Of a DNA stretch of 64,000 bases, positions 12,586 through 24,040 are shown piece by piece. The translations under genes and the position numbers were made by a program. The notes under the pieces are model-generated. The model was not told where the DNA came from and made no database searches. It saw only the letters and a list, made by a program, of their open reading frames with translations. Source of the DNA: Siphonodentalium dalli (taxonomy: Eukaryota > Mollusca > Scaphopoda > Gadilida > Siphonodentaliidae); contig CP136067.1 of the NCBI GenBank assembly GCA_032622095.1, positions 201,868,181 through 201,932,180 on the forward strand. Direction: 5' to 3'. Each line of letters opens with the position of its first letter. The stretch's first letter is position 1.

Positions 12586-12645
12586 CATTTTGTTTATCTT
12601 CATCAGGCGTACTGTAACTAACAGAACCATCTCCAGATTCACCAA
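12586..12645 (-). CDS. Candidate 60-nt coding exon of a host gene
   Basis: On the minus strand a good acceptor (gttgtgtatttccag) and a consensus donor (AAATG|gtaagatg) bracket exactly 60 bases with one open frame, encoding GESGDGSVSYSTPDEDKQN plus split codons at both ends (phase 1 in, phase 1 out). The phases join without a stop to the exons at 15730-15855 and 9177-9286. The serine/acid-rich peptide looks like a linker rather than a domain. The pair of strong splice sites makes this the best-formed internal exon in the left half of the window. Confidence 0.5.
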
Positions 12646-13190
12646 CTGGAAATACACAACAGGTTAGTTACATGTTCCACCAATCGATCATGATAACGTG
12701 TACAATAGTATGTACATATGCATAAAGACAACAATGAACAAATGTAATGGATATCAAGCAAGATTGAGAACAACTAATCACTACCTGGTATATGTACAGT
12801 CCTCAAAATTGGCCACAGCAATATATTTAAAGCAATTTGCCATGGGACATTTTCCTAATCACGAAGGCTGTATGTATGAATACAACCTCGAAGGAATTAT
12901 CAATCATGTAAACATTTCTGTTTAAACCAAACAGGGAGGGGGGTCTGACGAACAATTCCGTACACGGGTTATTAAACTTTAAATTGTTTCTCATTCCATT
13001 ATTATATGATAAATGTAGATATCAGTGTGAGAATCAACCAGATATGCTTCGCTCAACAATGACCCAGTTATGCAGATTGATGATTATAATATGGGTTTAA
13101 CCCTTTCTATACTAAATACTCATTGACGAGAAGTTCCCTTTGGAAATGTTCAAATAAAGTTCAACAAACAACCTATTAAACAAGAGGTAT
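12646..13190. other. Non-coding, intron-like sequence
   Basis: No gene found. 13097-13160 (ctttctatactaaatactcattgacgag...) matches about 41428-41490, so it belongs to an interspersed repeat. Confidence 0.5.
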
Positions 13191-14340
13191 GCTGTCACGT
13201 GGCATTTGCCCCCGACCGCAGCAATTTGGATTAAAGGGGTACTGTACGCCATTTTCATTAAATTTCCGGTGACAACAATGATCTAATATCGATAATATAT
13301 AGAAACATAAGTAATTTGAGTCGAAGATGTATTCTGTAAACGCTCAGGTTAATAGGCTATCTTAAAATTTAATAATTTAAAAGTTAATAATTTGATATAA
13401 ATTGAATTTATGACTGGAGCCATAAAATGGCGTCAATTAAATTACGAATTTCCGTAATCAAACAAAGTAATTGAGGGATACTGGATTGTTAAACCGACCG
13501 CACACACGATCGCTTAAAATATTATGATGATACGGGGAGAACACTCAAGCCACTCACTGACTAGCGACAGTACAATAACTTAAATGATTATATGGGACTA
13601 GTATGCCTGTAATATAACTTTTATTTGATTCATTTGGTTGAAAACTGTACAAAAATTACTCGACAACGACAATTTGTATTTTTGCATTCCGGTAAATTTG
13701 TCATCCGTAACACTACTTCGTACTCAACAGACTTTCAAATAATGAAAAAATTGTTACCTTATTCTCCGACTCTGAGACTATAGAAACCAACAACAACATT
13801 TAGCGTACAGTACCCCTTTAAGCATGGACGAAACTGCGGATATCCGAGGAGGTCTATATGACCATTCTAAAAGAAGTTCGTACAGAAATGTTGACTAAAA
13901 ACCACAAAACAAGCGATCCGGAAAAACCAAAAACAAGCGAAAATTCAAATTTTCTAAGTTGAAAAAAGGGCCATAACTCTGGCAAAAATCATCAGATCAT
14001 ACCCAAATTCCCACTTGACATGTATTTTCATATAACTGATCCACAAAAATACGGGATTTGCAATCATACCACCAAAGCTCACGCTATCATCTGGAAACCA
14101 AAAAAAACAAGCAACAAATTGAATTTTCTAAGTAAAAAAAGAGCCATAACTCTGGTAAAAATGGGTGGACGAAACCCCCGTGCTATGCATGTAGCTGTTT
14201 CCCCCATGCTGCTCTGTCACCATACCAAATATCAGCTAAATCTGCCCAGCGGTTGCTGAACAATAATGCAAAATGTTTCTACGGACATACGGACGGACAG
14301 AGACGTCGACTATATACCCGCCGACTTCAAGTCGGGGGCA
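13191..14340. repeat. Dispersed repeat with 'gccataactctgg' motif, split by a MITE
   Basis: The stretch before 13231 and after 13821 reads as one repeat ending in gacggacagagacgtcgac and a purine-rich tail near 14340. The phrase gccataactctgg occurs twice (about 13971 and 14142), and the two halves of 13900-14180 are loosely duplicated. This wording is frequent in bivalve genomes as far as I know. Confidence 0.55.
13231..13821. mobile_element. piggyBac-like MITE flanked by TTAA
   Basis: TTAA at 13231-13234 and again at 13818-13821 bracket a 583-bp element that begins AGGGGTACTGTACGC and ends with its exact inverse (15-bp TIR). TTAA duplication is the signature of piggyBac-type transposition. 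There is no coding capacity; the inside is AT-rich with several TTAATTTAA-like stretches. The superfamily is inferred only from the TTAA target. Confidence 0.75.
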
Positions 14341-15600
14341 TAATAAAGGGATGCCTGCAAAACTATTTTTGTTCTTAGCCACTGGAGTTATTTTTTTTTT
14401 ATTTTTCTTTTCTTCTTTTCCTTCCTTGTCTACATAGTATTCGTCTCGTCAAAGTATGTTATCAGATGCTGTCTTAATTGCTGTGTTTCCCTGAATTTGT
14501 GCTCCCAAAAATTACCATGCCTGGGGATAGTTCCAAATCAACATTTGTATCTTTCTGAACCCATGGTTTTATCTCGAGCCAAATATTTTTGACAATTTCA
14601 CAGTCCCAAAATAGATGTATTATACTTTCACTGTGTTTCCCACAGAAGGTACACCATTCTTGAACAGATTTGTTAATTTTATTTTATTATATTTTATTTG
14701 TTCCCAGTATTCTTGTATTAACTCTATACTGAAGCCACTTGTATTTAGTATCCATACCGCAGAAAAAGGATTCTGATAAAATTTTACTCCACTCTTCTTC
14801 ATTGAAGTCATAGTTTAATGTATAATTCCACCTTTCAATCAATTAATAGTTCATATTATTGTAAATAAGGTCATCATTTTCTTGTTTCTATATTTGTTGA
14901 TGTAGCAGTCTAAGTAAAATGGATACATTGGGTTACTCACTGCAGTATTATCGGCTGTTTTTTTTTCTTTAACAATTGCTTAACTGCTGCCCTTATATCT
15001 CACAAAATCCATTGTTACGTTGTACTTCTCTTTTGCTTCATTATATGTCAAGATTTGACCATCTCTGGATATAACACTATTTATGAAATTGGTCCATTTG
15101 ATTTCATTTCACTGGATGTTAGCCAGTTACCACCCACTTTAATTGAATCCTTATTTGCCATAGGCGATTTATAGCACTGATTATATTATTTTGGTATGTT
15201 TATGTTACAATATAGAGAAAAGGCTTCAAAGACGGCTTTCCAGAAAGGGTTTGATTTCGGAAAGGGACTCAGGGGAACCATCGAGTACCAGTGTTGTGTC
15301 ATCTGCATATTGAGAAATTTTAAACGCACTCTGAAGATAATTATTCCTTTAATCTTCGTATGATTTCTTATTCCTATTGTTAGTATCTCTATGCACAGGG
15401 TAAAAATATAAGGTGCAATTGGGCTCCTTGACGACAGCCTCTTTCAATTTTAAATGCTGGCGAAATAATACCATTTATGTTATATTAGAAGATATATTGT
15501 GATAAAATGTCCTCACATATCCAATAAAGTCAGATACATAGTTGAGAATAATTTTCTGGTTAAAGTGGTAATTGGTATTATCGTAACCACCAGGTAATTT
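14341..15600 (-). pseudogene. Second, heavily decayed L1/Tx1-type LINE fragment
   Basis: Minus-strand remnants of LINE ORF2 in several frames: GCRQG near 15430, ISQYADDTTLVLDG around 15283-15330 (YADD codons at 15298-15309), and at about 14601-14655 the knuckle CTFCGKHSESIIHLFWDC, the same C-x2-C-x8-H-x4-C spacing as the LINE at 1623-5400. KWLQYRVNTRILGTN near 14690-14750 also matches that element's LQWLQYRINTRILSTN. Large internal deletions and many stops show an old copy of a related family. Confidence 0.75.
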
Positions 15601-15729
15601 TATCAATCTTTGCAAATAAGGTGTCCTGTTGTTTGCCTGTTATACTCTTGTCACAAATCAAATATTCACCAAAAGGTGTAGAGCTCTTGAGACCAACAGG
15701 TTTGGCTAGGTTTGTAAGTTGTCTACTAC

Positions 15730-15855
15730 CTTTACTGTGGGGATTGGATGAGTCACGCTTCCCCTTTGACTGTGCATCCTCTTGTTGTGAGAGATGACGA
15801 TCCTTCGAATTCTTCCTTGTAGTGGGCATGCTTGGGTCTCGTACTCTGTTTATGC
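15730..15855 (-). CDS. Candidate coding exon of a host gene, possibly with the start codon
   Basis: On the minus strand an acceptor (tttgtacattccttccag) opens at 15855 and a donor (CAGTAAAG|gtagtag) closes at 15730. The frame is open throughout and holds an ATG at 15829; the 26 bases before it are also open, so the exon may be internal (phase 1 in, phase 1 out). It encodes a basic, polar peptide starting MPTTRKNSKDRHLSQQ and ending SSNPHSK. Spliced to 12586-12645 it stays in frame (next codon GTT). The frame also reads on past the donor to 15578, which is an alternative. Confidence 0.42.
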
Positions 15856-16235
15856 CTGGAAGGAATGTACAAAGATATTAAAGAACCTATGTATATTACT
15901 AGTCATACTCTGAACTGAAATATGTACCATATAGTTAATCCACAGCATAGAGTATATGTTATACACCAGTGACATCCAGGGATAATTTGGGGACACCTGT
16001 TTATACATGTATGCCAAAATAATGCTGTAGGTTGGTATGGGAAGGTGTTGTCCTTCCCAATTGGTGGGGTCAGGGGGGGGGGCTCTTTTTGTGCTTTAAT
16101 TAAAAAATTTCCAGGCATTTAGTTTGGTCCATAATTCAGACATTTCATGAAATTCAATTCAGGGGAGTGCCATCAACTAGATAAAGCCATTTATGTTTGT
16201 TGCTTACATTTGATGTTGCAGGCCTATTACTACCG
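15856..16235. other. Non-coding stretch
   Basis: No gene supported; includes a short G run near 16072. Confidence 0.45.
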
Positions 16236-16485
16236 ATGAGGGTCATTGTCACAAGGCACCAATCACATTCATAGCCAGTTTTTTCAATCGATCACAAATG
16301 TAGCCAGCTTTTCACTTGCGATCACATGCATAGCTAGCTTTTCTAATTACATCATTTTATGATGATAAATATGTTGTCAGTCGGAGGATTTTCCATGATA
16401 TATTTACTGGTGTATTCCATGAACATTTTCTATTTTCATGCTTCTATTCTGCTTGGACAAAAAATATTGTTACTAATCTATCTAT
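16236..16485. repeat. Empty-site paralogue of the 21.3-23.9 kb insertion
   Basis: Read in reverse complement, this segment matches two separated pieces: 16373-16485 matches about 21170-21283, and 16236-16372 matches about 23902-24040. Landmarks are gttgtcagtcggagg / cctccgactgacaac and caaggcacc / ggtgccttg. The two halves abut here at 16372/16373 but lie 2.6 kb apart at 21-24 kb, which identifies 21284-23901 as inserted DNA. Confidence 0.75.
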
Positions 16486-16582
16486 ACTATATATTTTGAG
16501 AACTCCGTATATATATATGTATATATGTGTGTACTTCATGGAATCCAAAACGCGTGTACTCCCAAATCACCGCAAAGGCACG

Positions 16583-17012
16583 GCGGGGGTTAATCGCGTT
16601 GATAGTTAAAGAGCGTTCCTATCCGCAGTGTACATGTAGTTGATAAAGAGCGTATGTGCGTAAATGTGATTCTTACGTCTGGGTCTGGGCATGTGCGTCA
16701 TTATACAGACATGAGCGTGCTGTGTGATTCTTACGTACTTATGGCTTCGTAGGAACGCGGATCGGGTCAGTTTTTCCGCCCTAGGTGATCTTCACCTTGA
16801 AACGGGTACCCACAAATGATATATATGTGGGTGTCCTTTATAGACTGGAACCGGTTGAGCTCAAACTTGCTCTTCGGGGTTAATCGCGTTGATAGTTAAA
16901 GAGCGTTCCTATCCACAGTGTAGTTGATAAAGAGCGTATGTGCGTAAATGTGATTCTTACGTCTGGGTCTGGGCATGTGCGTCATTATACAGACATGAGC
17001 GTGCTGTGTGAT
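16583..17012. repeat. Direct duplication of a ~140-bp unit
   Basis: 16586-16730 and 16878-17012 are close copies (ggggttaatcgcgttgatag ... catgagcgtgctgtgtgatt), starting 292 bases apart. The second has lost a few bases (cagtgtagttg against cagtgtacatgtagttg). Confidence 0.8.
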
Positions 17013-17850
17013 TTGGTGCCAATCCGTCCCCTCCCCATCTCTCACACAAAAAGCACCACTATGGCGTCTTTAAATCACACGATTAGATTCCTCGTATCAT
17101 GGATAAGAACGTGCATTAATTTGGTGGAAATTGGCGCTAAAACAATTGTGCATCAATTGTGGTGCCCCTGTCCCTTTCAATGCACCCCTGACTCGAATGA
17201 GGCCAAATTTGACAGATATAAGCCACACCATTAGACTCCTCATACCATGATGATTTTGTATAAGTGTGATGGCAATCGGCTACTAAACCAATTATTATCA
17301 GATTTAGTGCCCACCCCTCCCAATCTCTCATCAAAACGACAACAATTTGGCGTTGTTAAATCGCACAATTAGATTCCTTGTATCATGAAGAAGAATATAT
17401 ATCAATTTGGTGGAAATCGGCGCTATTTAGTTTTATAAATTTTGGTGCCCCTCTCCCCTTCCGTGCATCCCTGACTCGAACGACGCCACTTTTGACATAT
17501 TTAAACCACACCGTTGGATTCTTCATATCATAGGGATGATTATATGTAAGTTTCGTGGCAATCGGCAACAGAAAAAAATTCTGCCCCTCCCCCTTCCGGG
17601 CACCCCTGATGCAAACGGCGCGACTTTTGCCATATTTAAACCACACCATTAGATTTCTCATATTATAGGGATGATTATATATAAGTTTGGTGACAATCGG
17701 CAACAATTTTTTTCTGCCCTCCCCCTTTTCTGCCCCTGACAACAACGGCGTGACTTTAGAAAATTCTAACCCCGACCATTATCTTTCTCGTAAAAAGTTA
17801 CTCCTAGTAGACCCCTTTGGCATCATCTAGATGGTCCCCTGTGAATTTCT
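17013..17850. repeat. Degenerate tandem repeat, period about 130-160 bp
   Basis: Successive units share ccacaccattaga, ctcatat/ctcgtatcat, aatttggtggaaatcggc and cccctgactcgaa. At least five units can be followed to about 17850, with drift in length and sequence. Frames in it are by-products of the repeat. The end (cctgtgaatttctatagaacacagacagacagac) resembles ends of other dispersed repeats here. Confidence 0.65.
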
Positions 17851-17916
17851 ATAGAACACAGACAGACAGACATTCGCAAATATAGATATAGATAAAAGCG
17901 AATCTTGTAACATTGT

Positions 17917-18125
17917 TTTATTGTTTTGTTAATTGGTCACACAATCATACACTCGTCTTAAAGGCCAATCTTCTTGTTGGTTAATTTTTGGAATCGCTGC
18001 ATTGAGCCTTTTCCCAGCGGACTCAAAGAGACCCTTTCATGAATAAATTCCGATCGGTAGATACGGCGCCTTCATTTTGCCTCCCAGATAGTCTTCTCAT
18101 TTCTTTGGAATCAAATGTGCGATTT
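17917..18125 (-). CDS. Candidate last exon with 3' UTR and poly-A signal
   Basis: On the minus strand the acceptor cacatttttactttcag opens at 18125. One frame then runs 33 codons (begins NRTFDSKEMRRLSGRQ, ends NLFMKGSL) to a TGA at 18023. AATAAA lies at 17922-17917, about 100 bases past the stop. That order (acceptor, short open frame, stop, poly-A signal) is what a terminal exon looks like. The entry phase differs (one base of the split codon) from the 15.7/12.6/9.2-kb exons, so it would belong to a different gene or an alternative end. Confidence 0.35.
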
Positions 18126-18319
18126 CTGAAAGTAAAAATGTGTGGTTTTGTCTGATTAATAATAATAATAACCATGCGTGTAGTGTCAATGAGGGAGATA
18201 TAATAGAATGCCTGCAGCCCATGCTGTAACTTTCTGTAAGGTTTCTAGTTGGTACCCACCCATGCCGTCAAATCAGCCGAAATCCTTACCGTTCTCGAAA
18301 ATGGTCCATACCCCATTTT

Positions 18320-19475
18320 TAGTGATGTTCCGATAATGAAAAAGCCCATTGGACCTATTTCCGATAACTGGTCCAGTGGAAGGAAAATCGGCCGATTTCC
18401 GATTTTGATTCCGATGTTTATATGTAATATTCCCATAATGGACATACATGTATATACACCCATTGGGTGTGCATGTAGTTTCAAAGCCAAATACATAACA
18501 AAAAATATATACACACACTGTCGCGAAAGTATTTTCCATGACGTCGGTTGTGCACTGGCTTTGATGTACATGTATACCGGTGGTTGTTTTGACAAAGAGA
18601 TTAAAGGTGCCGACTCAGAGTAACGTTATCACTGTGTGGCAAACACTTGCACGTGGTATAAAATTCTTGATTGATTACATGTAAGTTGTGACAATGTATG
18701 GAATGGCGACGATTATTAACTAAAGTTAGATTGATGGATGATAATTGCTGTTATATAATTTGTCTGAGATTTCCCAAATTCCCATTGGTCACACCTTTTG
18801 TCTTTACATAACTGGGAAGCTTTCATAGTCCCACTTATCAATTTTTTTTCACTAGACCGCCTCAGAGTTCAACATGGATCAAAGCATATTTCAATGGAGA
18901 TTCGCGGAGCGAAAAAAACAAGTGCAATTTGGGACTACTTTACCATATTGTCCCCTACAGACAAAAAAGCTAATTATGCCCCTCCTCACGTTGGTCATTA
19001 TTGAAGACAGTTCTGATCACGACTGTACTAATTCATTCAGTGCGTGCTTTAATTTATTGACATAGCATGTGATGTCACAGCATGGCACATGCTCAACTAC
19101 CTTTACATTGTAATGAGGTCAGCTGTTTAACGCTCTCTTTGAATCTATTTCGTGTCCAGGCGATTTAACTAGTAACTTCATATTACAAGGGAAATGTCAT
19201 GCAGGTGTGTTGCCATGCTTATTTATAATCATATCAGACTGTTTGGACGATGCCAAAAACTTCTTTTTTGGGTTGTTACAACTGCGTTTTACATTCAATA
19301 CTACAGTTGTGTTGTGTACATTTATTAAATCGTGCATATAGTGCTTTGATAGTAGTACATTTTTGTTTGTTTTGACAATCGGTAAAAGCCGTTGTTCAAC
19401 TGCGAGGTACGATTAATTAATATCCGATAGGCTATTATCGGCCGATGACCGATTCCGATTATCAGAACATCACTA
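18320..19475. mobile_element. hAT-like non-autonomous element, family N3
   Basis: 1,156 bp. It starts TAGTGATGTTCCGATAAT and ends with the inverse of TAGTGATGTTCTGATAAT (one mismatch in 18). Flanks are CCCATTTT (18312-18319) and CCAATTTT (19476-19483), an 8-bp duplication with one difference. Inner ends repeat CCGATTCCGAT/ATCGGCCGAT motifs. No transposase. The host copy is itself a repeat: the sequence before it (acccacccatgccgtcaaatc) recurs at 19577-19600. Confidence 0.82.
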
Positions 19476-19483
19476 CCAATTTT

Positions 19484-20510
19484 CACCCCCTTGGGGTGGT
19501 ACCCCGGGGTGATGGGTGGGGGGGGGGGGGGGGGGGGGGGGGTCAGGGTGTTTCTAGGGGATATTTGGGGCGGGTCACCCACCCATACCGTCAAATCGGC
19601 CGAAAGAGACATTTTTTAGAATAAGGAATAGGGAATAAGTTCCATGTTCATCTCAAAAACTAAATATGCAGGAAAGAGATAAATTGAAAATTGGCTAATA
19701 ACCAAGATAGTATTGTTACATGCACGGGCATACATATGTATCAATCAGTGATATGTTTACTGTTCTGTTGAGATATAATTAGAATGGTGGGTAAGCGTCA
19801 TGCATTTAGTGAAACCCTAATGGTAAGATACTTATGTCACTGCATGGCATTTTGGCCTACCTCAATAAAGAAGTCCACATGGCAATTAATCTTCAAATTT
19901 AGAAACATGTAGACACATACACGTATACATTCAGTGTATCAGCCAAAGGACACTTTAAACCAGCCCCTATGAATTTAGCTATCTTGGGAATGCCGTTTCG
20001 GTGAGGTGTGATGGACCATAGTCCAAAATTTATGACATTAAAAGACAGAATCACGCCCTATCGTTGCCAATGCAGCGAAATGTTTGGACTGCTGCCATTA
20101 TGTTCTACCCTTCGAATGTCCTCGTTCAAATGTTCACACAGATACACATGTATATGAATAAATTAATGATTTAATATATAGTATAAAAGCAACCCACTTC
20201 GTAACATTCATAAATTTGATGGTTCCAATGATAACACAACAGACCACACGGTTAATATAAAACAATTGAATGGTAAATTGTTTATTTACATTTGTGCAAC
20301 GTATTTTCAATAAGATTAGAAGTGATGTACAATTCCATTCATTCCAGACATTGAAAGTACATACCAAACCATTTATTAAATTAAAATCTGGTCAATTTGC
20401 TTGGTAATCTGGTTGAATTATATTCAGTTGAATTGTGACGTAAATACACCCAAATAATTTGGTGATTGACTAATGTGGTCATTGATATGAAACCCACAGC
20501 ACTGGTTAAA
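19484..20510. other. Non-coding stretch with a 25-G run
   Basis: 19518-19542 is an uninterrupted G run between ctt-ggggtggtaccccggggtg and gtcagggtg. No gene or transposon end was found in the rest. Confidence 0.5.
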
Positions 20511-20514
20511 TGTG

Positions 20515-20665
20515 TTAAACAAGTGTGCATTTTGACACACACAAGGTATCAGCTTGTTTGAAGAATAGTGTAGTATATGCTTGCAGCTGCCAAAATACTA
20601 TGTAATATGTCATATCCTATTTGATTGCCTTTCTCGTTGTGTTTTCTTCTCCTCCGTCATAATTT
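20515..20665. repeat. Direct repeat, partner of 21300-21450
   Basis: ggtatcagcttgtttgaag ... gctgccaaaatactatgtaatatgtcatatcct recurs at about 21332-21407, followed by related text. The second copy sits just inside the left end of the inserted segment at 21284-23901. Confidence 0.7.
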
Positions 20666-20877
20666 CGTGTTAACATATATGGTACAACATTTCATACACG
20701 GTCATTACACTCATTGCCAAATGGTGATCAACGACAATTACATTAATAGCACCAATAGCATAAGTATATGTAATTTAACCACATGCTTTACTTCTAGGGT
20801 ACACAGTTTAATTTATTACCCCAATTGAACAGTGCCGTAGTGTGGTTTGCTTGGGCCCTACAGCAATATATAATCTT

Positions 20878-21002
20878 CAAGTCGACTCAGTTTATAAGCG
20901 AAATTCCAGTAAATTAGGCCTGCACCTTGCCAATATGGACGGTTCAGACCTAATTTGCTGAACTCCTTTTGTAAATTTAACTGTAAACCGGTTGACTCGT
21001 TT
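20878..21002. repeat. Imperfect inverted repeat
   Basis: cagtaaattaggcctgcacc and, in reverse, cagcaaattaggtctgaacc form the inner pairing; gactcagttta and the inverse of accggttgactcg are a looser outer pairing. A small hairpin-like remnant, perhaps a MITE. Confidence 0.45.
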
Positions 21003-21987
21003 GATGTCATCTATTTATTCAATCAACTCTGAACAAGTTCGAGGTAAATCATCACTTAATTGTGGTGTGTGTACACTAATCACCAATGAAAAAGCTACGA
21101 TTCACAAGGAAAAATCATTTATTTAAAGAAGGGTTCAATATATTGCCGACAACATGTGCTTTCTTTCAGTAAATTAACATTAGTAACAATATTTTTGGTC
21201 TAAGCCGTGAAAAAGCATGAAAATAGAAAATGTTCGTGGAATACACCAGTAAATACATCATGTAAAATCCTCCGACTGACAACTTTTGTTCAGAATGTTA
21301 GAGCAAACAAATGTGAGTTTGGACACAAACAGGGTATCAGCTTGTTTGAAAAATAGTGTAGCATATGTTTGTAGCTGCCAAAATACTATGTAATATGTCA
21401 TATCCTAGTTTATTACCTTTTTCTTCGTTTCTCGATGTGTTTTCTGTCGCCTCTGCCATTTTGAGTGCGTGGTACTCATCAACTCGAAACCACGTGATTC
21501 CCCACCCACCGTGGGAATAGAACTCCAACATTTTCACGATATTGATCAAAAACGTTATGTTATTATATAAATTAATATTTAATTTAAATTTAAGTTGTTT
21601 TAGTATTCATCAACTAAAAATGTGATGAGCATAGCCAGAGATATGGAGCAACATCGTCGATATTGGATGTATTCTTCCTTCGAAACAGACCTTTCATTAT
21701 CAGTTTACATAGAGATACATGTATGTAAATTCCATGCAAATTAGACAAACATTGGATGATGTATTTACAACTCAGACTCAAACTGAAGTAAGGTTGCAAT
21801 GGTTCATCCATAGCAATAGAATGAATACAATATGAGTCGGTCTAAATGATCGCGAACCATTTATTGGGGATTTAGGATGGGGCCGGGAGGATTTGGAAGG
21901 GCAGTATGCCCTCCCTCACGACCCACTTAGGAATGATGTTGTGTGTCATAAATGGTGACATAACAATGAAAACTAATGGGAAATTAT

Positions 21988-22276
21988 CTAAACTTCTTTT
22001 TTTTTACTCTTCTTTTTCCCTAATTCTTTATACTCTTTCTGTGCTTTCATTCGGACTTTTTCAATGGATCACAATCGATTGCCGCTAATCTTTCTTTATT
22101 GTTTTCTGTTTCCTTTTTTAATTTCATTCTATTGGAGAGTTTCTTTGCTTCCTCCATTGTCCTCTGAGCAGATATTACTGCCTCCCACAACTGTTCGTCC
22201 GAGACAGCAGATCCACTGGTTTTAATGTTGTTGTTGTTGCTGCTACTGGTGGAGATGGGGACACCGGATCTTCATT
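21988..22276 (-). pseudogene. Broken coding fragment, charged coiled-coil-like protein
   Basis: On the minus strand from 22276 the frame reads RSGVPISTSSSNNNN, then SDEQLWEAVISAQRTMEEAK and a Lys/Glu-rich stretch through NNKERLAAIDCDP to a TGA at 22047. A single frameshift there would continue as EKVRMKAQKEYKELGKKKSK to a TAG at 21988. The Asn run is encoded by (aac)n. The composition suggests a helical charged tail. Upstream the frame stops at the TAGGGCCCTGCG boundary at 22277, so the gene appears cut by another insertion. Family not recognised. Confidence 0.5.
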
Positions 22277-23700
22277 AGGGCCCTGCGAATCAATTAGATT
22301 TGATTTGATGCTATTCGGAATAGTTTGTCTGATTTTATTTTACTTGAAATCGGCTGCCCTGATTCAAATGCTATCGAATCTGTTCTCTCACCATTAAAAG
22401 TTTGCGATACTAGGGAACGCATCCACATTCAGACAACTCTGTCGCAAATGATCTTATTAATGGACCATCCAATTAATTAATGAATTATAATCTCAGTAAG
22501 AATGACATAAACCCAACATGACTCTGGGAGTTGAATGTCACAATGAAATTATGGCCAAACTCATTGGGCAAACGTCACATGTCACTATTCCATACCCTGT
22601 CATATATAGGTCAAGGAGTTCCGAATGATACAATATAAATGGCGGATATCAGTACAACACAGAGATTGTCGAAGGTTGTCAACTACGAAAGTTCTAAAGC
22701 ATGTTATAAAGAGTTACTCCCCAGTCCCCATCCACCACTAATCACATTCAATGATTCCCACCCATCAATATTTATGAGGAAAATGAGATGCATGTGTATT
22801 GCGCAGAAGACGCATGAATATCTTTATAGGTAATATTATTATTACTATAAAATACATTTCAAACGCATTCCACAATCAATTAGTTCCAATGCGAGAACAA
22901 AATAGAAACATCCTACACAAACAACAAAATATTATTTTGTCCTTGCAGCCTGCTAGGTGCAAAGATGTAACGATACTGTAGCATGTACAAAAATAAAGCT
23001 AGCTGTATCTCAAAACATCATTTGAAGAGATGAGTCTTCTACGACCTTATTGAGGGCGCATTATGTGTTCTGCGACAAGTTTTCGATTGTTTCCAGGAGT
23101 CAACTATAATGTAATCAAATACCATCCACATCTGTTATTGTGTTAGTCTGGGTCGTATCTGACTGGAAATTATTAGAACTATATTCTTAAATTCTTCAGG
23201 AACTAATTGCTGACATCAGGAGGATTTTGTACTTGCATATCTCAGCGATTTTCATAAGAGTCTTTAGTATAGCAAAATCTAAAGTTTGTCTATTTAGTCG
23301 GAACAAATTTTCCTCACCTTTCGTGGCGCGGCACACGTGTTTTGTTGGTTTTCATGCACTAATGTTTAGATAATTTATAGATGGCAAGGGACGATGTAGA
23401 TTCAAGCTTGTAAGGTGACTGTGGTCTTCCAAAGATTTATTCTCCATTTTAATGTAAATAGTTCGATTCCGAGCATAGTATCTCAATATACATGTAACCT
23501 CTTATATCATTAATGATCAGTTAATATAAGATTTTCGGTTCGTTACAGCTACCAATTTAAGTGTTTTGCGAGCTGTTCAACCTCTTCACTCTTGATACAT
23601 TCGATATAAAGATTTGATTCGAGATTCGATGCGATTCCGAATCTCTTAAGTTACCCGATTCGATTCAAGATTCAATTCGAAATGTAAAACCCTTGATTCG
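22277..23700. repeat. Possible hAT-like insertion, unproven
   Basis: Begins TAGGGCCCTGCGAATC; the gattcgattcaagattcaat region ending aaaaccct near 23690 is its approximate inverse. I could not find matching 8-bp flanks, so the right end is uncertain. No gene inside. Confidence 0.3.
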
Positions 23701-24040
23701 AACAAGATGACGTCATATTTCACATCATAAAACGGTGAAATTAGAGAAGCTAAATTTAAATTTAATATTAGTTTATATAATAACATAAGGTTTTTGATCA
23801 ATGTCGTGAAAATGTTGGGAGTTCTATTCCAATATAACTTAATAAACGAACTCAGTTTTGGAGCATGATGTCGACATTTTAGTCACAAACATGATGACAT
23901 CATATTTCTCATCATAAAACGATGGAATTAGAAAAGCTAGCTATGCATGTGATCGCAAGTGAAAAGTTGGCTATATTTTTGATCGATTGAAAAAACTGGC
24001 TATGAATGTGATAGGTGCCTTGTGACAATGACCCATTAGT

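Larger units (their letters stand above)
21284..23901. mobile_element. 2.6-kb inserted segment of unknown type with internal inverted arms
   Basis: Bounded by comparison with the uninterrupted paralogue at 16236-16485. Inside, about 21507-21598 and 23745-23836 are inverted copies (gaatagaactcc...aacattttcacgat against atcg/gtgaaaatgtt...ggagttctattcc), about 90 bp each. Between them lie a broken coding fragment (21988-22276) and a TAGGGCCCTGCGAATC end at 22277 followed by gattcg-rich text to about 23695. The element class is unresolved; a nested insertion is possible. Confidence 0.5.

Noticed and set aside
17383-17745. 120-codon minus-strand frame
   Set aside because: Its internal duplication simply follows the tandem repeat period; no coding signal.
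22277-23700. Further hAT-like element with TAGGGCCCTGCG end
   Set aside because: No matching 8-bp flanks and only loose inverse similarity; kept as a weak feature only.
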